Below, piece by piece: positions 1 to 7,798 of a DNA stretch of 52,113 bases; the first letter of the stretch is position 1; the number at the start of each line of letters is the position of its first letter. The notes below the pieces were generated by a model. That model had not been told where the DNA came from. It searched no databases and saw only the letters and a list, made by a program, of their open reading frames with translations. Source of the stretch: a virus; IMG/VR virus record IMGVR_UViG_3300034061_005181, positions 1-52,113 of that record; one strand, 5' to 3'. Both the position numbers and the translations under genes were made by a program.

Positions 1-178
1 CATTAGGAAAACATTGTTTACTAGATGAAAATGTTATTACATATTTGTTATCAAAATTCTCACTTCTTCCGATGATACAATCCCATTTATCAAGCGCTTC
101 GTTTGCAGATTTTTCACTACCATCAAAGTGAAAAGCACTTAATTTATTTCTAACAGGTTCAACCATAATAAAATCCAT
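1..178 (-). CDS. Partial hypothetical protein (N-terminal 59 residues)
   Basis: The frame is open from an ATG at 178 to the window edge and begins MDFIMVEPVRNK. A GAGGAAATG ribosome binding site precedes it, placed over the end of the preceding gene, whose TGA lies at 184-186. The tight spacing argues for a co-translated gene. Fifty-nine residues are visible and no domain is recognisable. The C-terminus lies outside the window. Confidence 0.6.
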   Translation of the reverse strand, partial: MDFIMVEPVRNKLSAFHFDGSEKSANEALDKWDCIIGRSENFDNKYVITFSSSKQCFPN

Positions 179-183
179 AACAA

Positions 184-468
184 TCATTTCCTCATAAGTT
201 TTTTCTTAAAATCTTTTAACCAATCCGGATCATTCTCTGTATCATCAACATTGTAATAAGTCTTCCCATCTTTTGTCATTGTCCAATTATCAGATATTTC
301 ATCTTCGATTGGCATTAGAATTTCTTCTAATGAATCTAAATCACCATGAGTTGCTGCAATATGATCCTTTATTTGTTTCCTACTCTTTCTGTGAGCATGA
401 ACTTTATCATATTTTTCCGAAGAACCTGTGTTGCCTACTATTGGATTTTTCCTATATGACCGGCTCAT
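184..468 (-). CDS. Hypothetical small charged protein, 94 aa
   Basis: The start is backed by AAAGG ahead of the ATG. The N-terminal half is basic (SRSYRKNP, HAHRKSRKQ) and the C-terminal half acidic before a basic end (KDFKKKLMRK). No Cys, membrane segment or known fold is evident. It is the second gene of a tight cluster with the gene ending at 492 and the partial gene starting at 178. Function unknown. Confidence 0.6.
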   Translation of the reverse strand: MSRSYRKNPIVGNTGSSEKYDKVHAHRKSRKQIKDHIAATHGDLDSLEEILMPIEDEISDNWTMTKDGKTYYNVDDTENDPDWLKDFKKKLMRK

Positions 469-491
469 AACAAAACCTTTAAGTTAAAAAA

Positions 492-1139
492 TTAAATATC
501 AATATCTCTCCAATCACCAGTTGCAATCGTCTTTGTTGCCCATTTTCCCATTATGTTTGCATGTTGAAAGTAATTGTCTTCTATTACGGTTTCAAGTAAT
601 GTATTCTCAAACATAAAAGGTCTACCTGCAACTTTTGTCATAAATTCACCACCTTGTCCCATCTTCCTATCGTTATATCGTTTCTCCTTACCGTATCCAG
701 GAAAGGATTCTGGACAATTATTAGTTCCAATCAGTATAGAACCTTTGCCACCTTTTGGTATGAATAATATAGAATCTTGATCATACATTCCACCAAGAGC
801 AACTAAATCATCCCGAAGACGACCTGTATCTTTTGCATCAACAACAAAATAAACATTTTCTCTAACTTCTCTTGCATTTGGATTTCCAAAGTTTTCAATA
901 TATGCACCGTGAACTGCCGTTGCAAGATACCCTTTCATTTGAAGATTTGCATACAGTTGTCTGTTTCTTTTTTGATTATCCGCCTTTGTGTATGGTGTAT
1001 CTTCCGGACCAGCACAACCGGTCATCGATCTAAATGCAGTTATAGTTCCACAGTCATGATCTGCCATATGTTTTGCCAAACGAGAAAGACCACTTTCATT
1101 AAGTTGCTTATCTGGTAATAAATGTTTTAACTTTGCCAT
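492..1139 (-). CDS. Conserved phage protein, possible DUF3293-like fold, 215 aa
   Basis: The protein shows the segments GTITAFR, an RNRQLYANL helix, a Glu-containing strand (ENVYFVVD) and YDQDSILFIPKGG followed by IGTN. This order (ITAFR, then R.R.L, then a strand and helix, then a Gln-containing strand) resembles DUF3293-type hypothetical proteins by eye only. No catalytic site can be assigned. The start has GAGAG upstream, and an ATATTTAT promoter-like motif lies 31 nt before the ATG, so it probably begins its own transcript after dut. Confidence 0.65.
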   Translation of the reverse strand: MAKLKHLLPDKQLNESGLSRLAKHMADHDCGTITAFRSMTGCAGPEDTPYTKADNQKRNRQLYANLQMKGYLATAVHGAYIENFGNPNAREVRENVYFVVDAKDTGRLRDDLVALGGMYDQDSILFIPKGGKGSILIGTNNCPESFPGYGKEKRYNDRKMGQGGEFMTKVAGRPFMFENTLLETVIEDNYFQHANIMGKWATKTIATGDWRDIDI

Positions 1140-1170
1140 AATTTCTCTCTGTTATGAAAATCATTTTACT

Positions 1171-1178
1171 ATAAATAT
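1171..1178 (-). promoter_or_regulatory. ATATTTAT promoter-like motif
   Basis: 31 nt before the ATG at 1139, directly after the dut stop codon. Confidence 0.55.
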
Positions 1179-1183
1179 ACAAA

Positions 1184-1690
1184 TCATTTTTTATCGGTTG
1201 AACCAAATCCACCATCGCCTCTATTAGTATCAGACAACTCTTGAACTTCTTCAAAATAAACCTTTGGATATGGAAGAATTATCAACTGAGCAACTTTATC
1301 GCCAACAACTGGAATATGATTCTCAACATAAGTTTCATGGGTTGGTTTTTCAAACCTAACAAGAATTTCACCGCGATAGTTTGAATCAATAACTCCAACC
1401 GAATTTTTTAGAGAAACACCCGATGGTGCCTTTGTAATTGAACTTCTTGGAAACAGAAGACCAACATGACCAGTTGGAATTTCCACAGCAATACCTGTTC
1501 CATATTCCATGAAAGTTTCTGCCAATCTAAATGATGTTGCAGTTAAATCTAAACCAGCATCACCGTTTTGAGCATACTCCGGCGTTACTGCTTCTGGTAC
1601 TAATTTACGAAATTTTACTGACAATCCCAAACTTCTTTCAAAATTTAATTTGTAATTCGGAAACCATCTATCATGCCAAGTCATACTCAT
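1184..1690 (-). CDS. dut: dUTP diphosphatase (trimeric dUTPase)
   Basis: The enzyme hydrolyses dUTP to dUMP and pyrophosphate, limiting uracil in phage DNA and feeding dTMP synthesis. All five motifs of the trimeric family are in order: I, DAGLDL (44-49); II, PRSS (81-84); III, around GVIDSNYRGE (99-108); IV, GDKVAQLIILP (130-140); V, RGDGGFGST (157-165), the C-terminal Gly-rich arm that closes over substrate. At 168 residues it is slightly longer than usual because of about 22 extra N-terminal residues. AGGAGG sits 5 nt before the ATG. It abuts the PLP-fold gene and belongs to a nucleotide-metabolism group with thioredoxin and ribonucleotide reductase. Confidence 0.96.
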   Translation of the reverse strand: MSMTWHDRWFPNYKLNFERSLGLSVKFRKLVPEAVTPEYAQNGDAGLDLTATSFRLAETFMEYGTGIAVEIPTGHVGLLFPRSSITKAPSGVSLKNSVGVIDSNYRGEILVRFEKPTHETYVENHIPVVGDKVAQLIILPYPKVYFEEVQELSDTNRGDGGFGSTDKK

Positions 1691-1691
1691 T

Positions 1692-2441
1692 CTAACCTCC
1701 TACATTCCAAAATAAAGCATCATCTGATGCTCGTTCTTTAATAAATGACCAAACTTTTGAATCGTAATAATCCGAAGAAGGAAACGGCGGTTTCTCTGCG
1801 GGTTTACATTTTTGTGTAAATTTATATTTTGATAAAAATAATTCTGCTCTACCTCGTTCTCTATCGGTAGTGTTGTGACCAACTCTAACACCATAAACTT
1901 TTGCATGCGGCCATGCCTTCTGCAAACCTCTTGAAAGAACACCCGAACTTATGCAAGACCAAACTTCTTTTGGTTGTATCGGAAGTGAACTTGCAATTCT
2001 AGCAACTTCATCAATCACAACAGGATGGTCAAGACCAAACGGAAGTAATTGTGAGTCGGGAGTTTCTACTGCATACTTTTTTGCAACGTGTTGAATGTGT
2101 GTAAGAAATCCCATTGGAACTTCTATAATGTTTGCACCGATAGAGATTGCTTCTTCGGTGAGTGGTAGATGTTTTCCTTTCGGAATGATAACGGTTGCTT
2201 TTAATCCCAAGTCCTTACAGGCATATGCCAATGCAACTTGAGCATAGCCAACTCTTGGCGAAGCATAAACCCATTCTTTTACATGAGATTGTGATTGAAG
2301 ATAACGATATAAAAATCTTCTTTTTGTTCCACCAGGAAGTAAGTCATCACGAACTACCCAAATGTTTTCATGTTTTTCAACAACAACATCTGGCAAAGTT
2401 ATTGTAACATCTTTCGTTGGATATTGAAAGAAGTCTGACAT
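1692..2441 (-). CDS. PLP-dependent fold type II (tryptophan synthase beta-like) protein, 249 aa
   Basis: The sequence follows the ACC deaminase/cysteine synthase superfamily. GGTKRR (residues 37-42) carries the candidate PLP Schiff-base lysine K40. Next come the substrate-side segment ASPRVGYAQVALAYA and a strand-helix ATVIIPKG. A Ser/Gly loop, SSGVLSRGL, stands where family members bind the PLP phosphate. The C-terminus has YDSKVWSFI and FWNVGG, echoing the end of ACC deaminase-like proteins. At 249 residues it is shorter than the usual 300-340. The reaction and substrate are unknown. It starts with AAGGTGA before the ATG and lies between thioredoxin and dut. A nucleotide or modified-base role is conceivable but not shown. 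Confidence 0.75.
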   Translation of the reverse strand: MSDFFQYPTKDVTITLPDVVVEKHENIWVVRDDLLPGGTKRRFLYRYLQSQSHVKEWVYASPRVGYAQVALAYACKDLGLKATVIIPKGKHLPLTEEAISIGANIIEVPMGFLTHIQHVAKKYAVETPDSQLLPFGLDHPVVIDEVARIASSLPIQPKEVWSCISSGVLSRGLQKAWPHAKVYGVRVGHNTTDRERGRAELFLSKYKFTQKCKPAEKPPFPSSDYYDSKVWSFIKERASDDALFWNVGG

Positions 2442-2449
2442 AAATCACC

Positions 2450-2707
2450 TTACAGACTAGTGATAATTTCTTCGTAGTATTTTAGCCCATGTAACCCCAT
2501 AACTCTTTGAACTTCTTTTCCATTCTTTTCAAAGATTACAGTTGGAACTGCTTTAATACCAAGTTTTGATGCCGCATCTGGATTTTCATCAACATCTATT
2601 ATTTGATAGTTAGTGTTTGGATATTTGTTTACCAACTCTCTCATAATAGGAGACAGTTGCTTACATGGTTGGCACCATGTTGCTGTGAAGTGTTTAATTG
2701 TAGTCAT
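2450..2707 (-). CDS. Thioredoxin-like protein
   Basis: An 85-residue, single-domain thioredoxin fold with the active site WCQPC (W11-C12-Q13-P14-C15) after the first strand, a DVDENPDAASKLGI segment and the cis-proline strand AVPTVIF. This is the minimal glutaredoxin/thioredoxin size seen in phages. The likely role is reducing the phage ribonucleotide reductase, whose C-terminal Cys pair would be the partner. A TATATTTG sequence lies 32 nt before the start, the same distance as the ATATTTAT motifs elsewhere. Its stop lies close to the next gene. Confidence 0.93.
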   Translation of the reverse strand: MTTIKHFTATWCQPCKQLSPIMRELVNKYPNTNYQIIDVDENPDAASKLGIKAVPTVIFEKNGKEVQRVMGLHGLKYYEEIITSL

Positions 2708-2739
2708 AACTCATGTTAATTGTTTGTTCAAAAACTTAT

Positions 2740-2750
2740 TTCAAATATAC
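2740..2750 (-). promoter_or_regulatory. TATATTTG promoter-like variant upstream of thioredoxin
   Basis: GTATATTTGAA, 32 nt before the thioredoxin ATG. Related to the ATATTTAT motif and to the sheath promoter region; TATATTTG also fits the TAnnTTTG form of Bacteroidota -7 boxes. Confidence 0.38.
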
Positions 2751-2780
2751 ACATTTTTTTAATAATAGACAAGCAAAAAA

Positions 2781-5624
2781 TTACTTACCAAGTTTTATTT
2801 TTATGAAAATATCATCATCGTAAGACTTCTTAACAGGACTACTCAATTTAGCAATAGCCAACAAATTCTTATCATCATCGTATAAACCTATGGAAGTAAC
2901 ATAGGTGAACGGTTGATTTGCAGAACATGGATATTTTAATACATTATCGAGAACAACTGCTGTTGGATTGTTGGTATAATTTGCTTCTGTAAATGGTACT
3001 CTAACATAATAATAGTTGGTTCCATAATTTTTTATTCTACGGCTTTTCATTGATTGACCGGATGCAGCGGCACCACTAATGGATGTAAACAATTTATATG
3101 CATTATCACCCGATATATTACTTCCAGTTACACTATTGAATCCCAAGTGATCATTCAATCGTTTTCCACTCAAAACAGCCAGACCCAATGCCGGATATAC
3201 TTTACCATAAGTTGTTATGTTAGAATTTACAAATATACTTCCAGTTCCACTATCATGTATACCATTATCCAAACTACCACTAACCAAATCATATGAGTAG
3301 TATGGATTTTCAACACAATATATCTGATTAACATATATCGAATTATCAATAAGAGATATTAGTTTTGGATTGGATCCAGATACTTTTACATTGCTTCCAG
3401 TATGAACATTATTTGCAATTAGACTACCAGAAAGACCCACTAAATTTAATTCAAAATTTCCAATATCAAGTTTATCACCGAAATGATTCCTATAAAATTT
3501 GACAACATATATGTCATCTGAATTATCCACTATACCATTTTCGTAGAAAGTAAATGTATCAAAATCAGAGTCCATTGCCATTAGTTCATATTGTTTGTAA
3601 ATTGCTCTGGTTAGTTGTTTATTATTATTTTCACTATCAAATATAGATCCGGATCCTTTTGAATGACCATACCATACTGAAAAATATGGTTTGGTTTTAT
3701 CACAGTCATCACATCCAATTATATCATAATAATAGTCTTTTGATGATCCAGATTGTAACGAACTTGTAACATAACAATCAACAGATTCTTCCGAGTTAAA
3801 CAAACCACGAGTTTCAGATTCAATATGTGATTTTATCATATCTTTTTCTGAAAATTTATGGTATATTAAAGTTTCCGGATCATCTAATGGAACACTTTTA
3901 CATTTTGCAATTTTTACAGTTTTATCGGTAAGGTATGGTATAACATCAGGTGGCTCTGGCATATCAACAACTTTTTTATTTTTATCTGCAGCATATGCAT
4001 ACATCTTAAATATATCATCCCTTACTGCCCCTCTACATATAGTGTAAAAATTAGCAGTTGTTATTTCTCTGCATCCGCAATTTGGAACTTCTGTTTGAAA
4101 TGGTTCATTTTCTACCATTATGTCCAAACATTCACAGTTGGGAAGAGAATTATTTAATACTTGATCCTCCCAATCGATAATTGTTTTAACAACTTTTTCC
4201 GTTGTTGTTCTGTATTGCATAACAACTTCACCGGTTTGAGGATCAGCAACACATGGTTGTTTTCTCTCCCATTTTATTTCATATTCTTCATGTATTGCAT
4301 ACTCTGTGCGAAGTCCGTCATAACAATTTCTATATGGAATCAATTCACGTAATCTAACATCAAGAAACATACGCAAACCAGGTTTTAACTCTACTGACTC
4401 TTCTGGCCAATTTTCATATGTTTTCTCATCTATTAGTTTTGTTGATATTTTTTTTATTCCAGTTTTTGATGTAAACGAAACATCAGTTTGTATTTTGTAA
4501 TTAACCGTTTCATCATTTGGTTCTACAATCTGAAACAAACCTTTTACATAATTACCATCTATCATTTGACCAGTTTGAAACTGTTTAACATCATCTGATA
4601 ATAAATTTATTTTAGATGGTGTATTTTGAAATATAGTATCTGCGGTTGTGGGTCCACCATTTGAATTTAAGTAAGTTAAATCACCATTTATTTCAACTCT
4701 AACATGACATTCTCCATCATTTATTACATATAATATTGGTTGTCTCCACGGACCTATCGGATTTGATTTTTTTAACCCAGCTACCGTTTGATCTGCAGTA
4801 TTATATTTTGAAACCTGATTTAATGTTTCAAACCATGTATATTCTGGTGTTTTCGATTTTTCGGATTGTGTAACTGTGTATAATTTATTATTGACTTTAT
4901 TGTTCAACACACCTGTATCTAGAATAGTTTGTGTGTTAAATTCATCTATATTGTATTCCCAAGGAGATGTTGATGTATCATACCATTCTACTGTAATGAA
5001 CAAATTTTTATATGGAACAGTGCCTTTAATCCATATAAAATCTTTATTATCTATTCTGTAATTTATTCCCTCTTTTAGATATGTTCTTTTGTCTAAATCG
5101 AGTATGGTTATAGACTTTATTTGAGATTTTGGTAATATAAATTCTGCATTAACTAACGCAGGTATTAACTGACCAACTCCGTCTCCGGTGATTCTTTTGT
5201 TTTTTTTATCGTATTTAAATGGTAATCTATATTTGTTGTATAGAACTAATCTTCCTGATATACTAGATGCTTTGAATTTTCTGCTAACCTCAACCCAAGG
5301 AATGCCATCACAAGGAGATATTCCGGGTGGGGGTATAGTTGGAACAACTATTGGGACTCCTGAATTATCTAATATGACGGGTTCATTGCCAATCAGTATA
5401 CCATTTTCTTCAATTTCTACGGGTCCAAGACCCTGTTGTTGAATTAAAATCAACTGTTTAGTCATAAAATCTAATTGATCAAACGGTACATTTGAATTGT
5501 AATTTACTTTTGCAGTATTGTTACCATATACCTTATCCATATATGGAACATTCCCATCTGCATTTTTCTGCAGAGTTTCTTGTGTATATTGTATACCATC
5601 TAATGTAACGCTTTTAAGTGCCAT
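2781..5624 (-). CDS. Large virion structural protein, probably tail/baseplate associated, 947 aa
   Basis: A large, Ser/Gly/Thr/Asn-rich, beta-looking protein typical of virion components. It has a Pro-rich stretch near residues 89-103, a Cys-rich middle (pairs CEC, CGC, CDDC) that could bind metal or form disulfides, then many SGS repeats. The final 80 residues include a VTSIGLYDDDKNLLAIAKLS segment. I recall similar C-terminal blocks from structural proteins of marine T4-like phages, but cannot name the family. It lies far from the tail cluster, between thioredoxin and small unknown genes. A host-contact or baseplate-decoration role is inference. Confidence 0.65.
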   Translation of the reverse strand: MALKSVTLDGIQYTQETLQKNADGNVPYMDKVYGNNTAKVNYNSNVPFDQLDFMTKQLILIQQQGLGPVEIEENGILIGNEPVILDNSGVPIVVPTIPPPGISPCDGIPWVEVSRKFKASSISGRLVLYNKYRLPFKYDKKNKRITGDGVGQLIPALVNAEFILPKSQIKSITILDLDKRTYLKEGINYRIDNKDFIWIKGTVPYKNLFITVEWYDTSTSPWEYNIDEFNTQTILDTGVLNNKVNNKLYTVTQSEKSKTPEYTWFETLNQVSKYNTADQTVAGLKKSNPIGPWRQPILYVINDGECHVRVEINGDLTYLNSNGGPTTADTIFQNTPSKINLLSDDVKQFQTGQMIDGNYVKGLFQIVEPNDETVNYKIQTDVSFTSKTGIKKISTKLIDEKTYENWPEESVELKPGLRMFLDVRLRELIPYRNCYDGLRTEYAIHEEYEIKWERKQPCVADPQTGEVVMQYRTTTEKVVKTIIDWEDQVLNNSLPNCECLDIMVENEPFQTEVPNCGCREITTANFYTICRGAVRDDIFKMYAYAADKNKKVVDMPEPPDVIPYLTDKTVKIAKCKSVPLDDPETLIYHKFSEKDMIKSHIESETRGLFNSEESVDCYVTSSLQSGSSKDYYYDIIGCDDCDKTKPYFSVWYGHSKGSGSIFDSENNNKQLTRAIYKQYELMAMDSDFDTFTFYENGIVDNSDDIYVVKFYRNHFGDKLDIGNFELNLVGLSGSLIANNVHTGSNVKVSGSNPKLISLIDNSIYVNQIYCVENPYYSYDLVSGSLDNGIHDSGTGSIFVNSNITTYGKVYPALGLAVLSGKRLNDHLGFNSVTGSNISGDNAYKLFTSISGAAASGQSMKSRRIKNYGTNYYYVRVPFTEANYTNNPTAVVLDNVLKYPCSANQPFTYVTSIGLYDDDKNLLAIAKLSSPVKKSYDDDIFIKIKLGK

Positions 5625-5657
5625 TTAAAATTTTCCACTATTGTTAAAATGCAAAAA

Positions 5658-6014
5658 TTATACAATTGATTGTATTACTGCACCATATTCTTTGGATTCA
5701 AATTTTTCTCTGACCATATCCATCAAACATTTTTCAATCTCTTTCTTATATTGTTCGATAAAATACGGAGTGCCTTCTTCTGCCTTTTCAATTTCTTTAA
5801 TGGCTTCTAATTTGGTCACACATTTCTTTTCGCCAACAAGTTTTGCTAATTCTATAAGTGCCTGTGTTTTATCACCTTTTTCTTCTATTGCAGTTTCAAT
5901 CTTTTTAAGTGCAGTTTTAACTTTTTTGTCCAATCCTTCGTCTACTTCACGAATCATTTTCAATACTTTACCTGCTTCTTCTAAAAGTTGTTTTCTAGAT
6001 GAAATACTCATCAT
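5658..6014 (-). CDS. Hypothetical helical protein, 118 aa
   Basis: Almost entirely Lys/Glu/Leu-rich helix with no Trp and one cluster of Cys near residue 60. It reads as a helical bundle or coiled coil. Two consecutive ATGs follow GGAGGAA; the second (6011) has better spacing, so the product may begin MSISSRKQ. No homologue is recognised. It lies between a 67-residue membrane protein and the large structural gene. Confidence 0.6.
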   Translation of the reverse strand: MMSISSRKQLLEEAGKVLKMIREVDEGLDKKVKTALKKIETAIEEKGDKTQALIELAKLVGEKKCVTKLEAIKEIEKAEEGTPYFIEQYKKEIEKCLMDMVREKFESKEYGAVIQSIV

Positions 6015-6023
6015 TTCCTCCGA

Positions 6024-6227
6024 TTATTTACGGGATAATAAAAAATAAAGTCCAAAAAAGAACAGCGCTACCGAGTAGAATATAATATCGGTAACGATGT
6101 AGCTCTCTGTAAGTTTTGTCATTAAAGCAAAAGCCGCATCGAATCCAAGCGGATTGAAAAAAGTCCCAAGTATTAAACATACTTTTGCCAGCACATCTTT
6201 GTATTTTTTTGCACTTCCTCTTGACAT
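6024..6227 (-). CDS. Small membrane protein, 67 aa
   Basis: Starting at MSRGSAKKYK, the protein has a basic N-terminus and two hydrophobic stretches (around VCLILGTFF and IIFYSVALFFFGLYFLL), then ends SRK. This suggests two membrane segments, the second stronger. A longer in-frame start at 6320 would run back through a terminator hairpin and promoter motif, so I reject it. The ATATTTAT motif at 6276 is 48 nt upstream. A holin-like or envelope role is possible, but nothing specific supports it. Confidence 0.55.
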   Translation of the reverse strand: MSRGSAKKYKDVLAKVCLILGTFFNPLGFDAAFALMTKLTESYIVTDIIFYSVALFFFGLYFLLSRK

Positions 6228-6275
6228 TACGCCATCCCATGTAATTACCTTTGTGTGAAAAATACTATTGTAAAT

Positions 6276-6283
6276 ATAAATAT
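6276..6283 (-). promoter_or_regulatory. ATATTTAT promoter-like motif
   Basis: Ten bases beyond a terminator T-run; 48 nt before the ATG at 6227. Its position supports the short start of the membrane protein. Confidence 0.5.
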
Positions 6284-6292
6284 GGGATAAAC

Positions 6293-6318
6293 AAAAAAGG
6301 GTGATGTTTCCATCACCC
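6293..6318 (-). terminator. Rho-independent terminator
   Basis: Stem GGGTGATG/CATCACCC with a 4-base loop, then T6 on the coding strand. Ends the transcript of the 59-residue basic protein, 4 bases after its stop. Confidence 0.88.
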
Positions 6319-6322
6319 AAGT

Positions 6323-6502
6323 TTAAGATTTTGCTTCTTTTGCCTCGGCAACAGATGCCTGATTATATGGTGTAATCAACTTTTTGATTGCACTTGCCGC
6401 CTTACGAGCAGCCGCTGCATCTTTCTTTTTTGTTGAATTGTGTGCAACTGTAAACTCATTAAATAGATTTGTCAGTTGTGCATAGATTTCTTGTTTTGAC
6501 AT
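6323..6502 (-). CDS. Small basic Ala/Lys-rich protein, 59 aa, possibly histone H1-like
   Basis: A short ORF with an excellent ribosome binding site (AAAGGAGG, 5 nt before ATG) and its own terminator immediately after the stop. The sequence opens MSKQEIYAQLTNLFNEF, followed by a Lys/Ala-rich core (KKKDAAAARKAASAIKKL). The pattern of an acidic helix and then an A/K/R-rich helix resembles small bacterial histone H1/Hc1-like proteins, so DNA binding is plausible. That assignment is by eye only. Confidence 0.65.
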   Translation of the reverse strand: MSKQEIYAQLTNLFNEFTVAHNSTKKKDAAAARKAASAIKKLITPYNQASVAEAKEAKS

Positions 6503-6520
6503 AAAACCTCCTTTGATAAC

Positions 6521-7396
6521 CTATGCAATTTCCGGTATCGGTAATTTTGCATCGGTTATATTTTGAATAAAAAACTTACGGACTATTTCTCTCATTCCTG
6601 AAACTTTACTTTGTTTGTTGAAAACAATATCGTATAGTTTTTCAAATGATGAAACGTCCGCAGGACCATATTGTTCTCCCAAAAAGAAATTTATCATTTC
6701 TTCTGGAGTCTGTGTTAAAAACTGTTCACTTCCGGCTATTGTTTTTCCCGATTTAATTACGCTACCACCCTTACCGGAATAATTTTTTATCAGATTGAAA
6801 ATTCCTTTATCATGTCTCATAACATATTTTTGAATTTCAATCGGAACATCTTTATCTGTTTTTTTCAATACTTTGTAATCAAATGCAGCAACAACTGCAC
6901 CCAATAAAAAGTTTCTATATGCCGATTTATATTTAGATTCACCCTTTGAATAATCAGGAGAAGAATAAACAAATTGTGTCCAATTCAAATTGTTAGATAA
7001 CATAAAATCTACTTGAACTGGTTCACCAGTATTTCTACCTACTATTTCATATGGAATGGAAATCTGTGAGAATCCCCGTAGTGGTTGAGTTTCATACCCC
7101 ATAGAACCCAATTTGTTCATCAACCAATTATACACTTCACTTAATTTCAAACCATTAGCGGAAGCAATTTGATCCATAGAGATTCCAATATCTAAATCAC
7201 CAGATAATTGGTCAGCAGGTTTCTTTCCTGCACTTCCTAATATAAAACAATCTGTTCCAAATCCAATCAACCCCAATGGTTTCAAAATATCTGTTTCTAT
7301 TTTCTTAACCGTTGGCATAACTTCACTTTGTTTTATACCAACTGCATCTGCAAATAAATTTCCACCTTCTAATAATATATCTTTTAATTTAATCAT
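6521..7396 (-). CDS. Nucleotidyltransferase-fold protein with a capsid-targeting-like N-terminal tag
   Basis: The polymerase-beta-type nucleotidyltransferase signature is visible: GS at 54-55, then GDLDIG giving D67 and D69, and a third acidic residue, D130, in VQVDFML. This matches the metal-binding triad of the family, which transfers NMPs to nucleic acids, proteins or small molecules; the substrate is unknown. The start is the ATG at 7396; an upstream TTG (7405) is less likely. The first ten residues, MIKLKDILLE, closely match those of the hydrolase at 15727-16371. They resemble T4 capsid-targeting sequences, suggesting a packaged enzyme (inference). About 291 residues. Confidence 0.72.
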   Translation of the reverse strand: MIKLKDILLEGGNLFADAVGIKQSEVMPTVKKIETDILKPLGLIGFGTDCFILGSAGKKPADQLSGDLDIGISMDQIASANGLKLSEVYNWLMNKLGSMGYETQPLRGFSQISIPYEIVGRNTGEPVQVDFMLSNNLNWTQFVYSSPDYSKGESKYKSAYRNFLLGAVVAAFDYKVLKKTDKDVPIEIQKYVMRHDKGIFNLIKNYSGKGGSVIKSGKTIAGSEQFLTQTPEEMINFFLGEQYGPADVSSFEKLYDIVFNKQSKVSGMREIVRKFFIQNITDAKLPIPEIA

Positions 7397-7446
7397 GTTT
7401 TTCAAAAATAATAAGTGTTATAGTTCTTTAACCGTGTTAATAATAA

Positions 7447-7752
7447 TTATTTCTTATTTGTAATTTGTCTACCCAATTCGTCAATTCTTTCGTGTAAATC
7501 TCGGGTTTGACCATCGATGTATGTAAATATATTGTCAATCCTTTGATGAAGATTTAAGTCTTCTTTTTCAAGCGTTGAACGAAGTGAATCTACCCTCGAA
7601 TCAATAATCCTTTTAATGTTTTCAATCTCTTTTACGGTTCTATCAAGTTCTTTGTTTAATATCTTAATTCTGAACATACCCACAACTACAACTGTGATTA
7701 ACACCACAACTGTAACCGCACATATACCCATTAAAAATGATGTAATATCCAT
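7447..7752 (-). CDS. Membrane-anchored coiled-coil protein, 101 aa
   Basis: One N-terminal hydrophobic segment (residues about 5-27, including AVTVVVLITVVVVG) is followed by about 70 residues of charged heptad-like helix (IDSRVDSLRSTLEKED, HQRIDNIF, HERIDEL). This is the architecture of a spanin-like or membrane tether protein. No lipobox is present. AGGAG precedes the ATG. It lies between ribonucleotide reductase and the nucleotidyltransferase. Role unknown; the resemblance to an inner-membrane spanin is only architectural. Confidence 0.6.
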   Translation of the reverse strand: MDITSFLMGICAVTVVVLITVVVVGMFRIKILNKELDRTVKEIENIKRIIDSRVDSLRSTLEKEDLNLHQRIDNIFTYIDGQTRDLHERIDELGRQITNKK

Positions 7753-7798
7753 AACTTTTCTCCTAAATTATGTCAAAGAACTATAACACTATTCTTTT

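Noticed and set aside
6228-6320. N-terminal extension of the small membrane protein to 98 residues
   Set aside because: It would include a terminator hairpin and promoter motif in the coding region.
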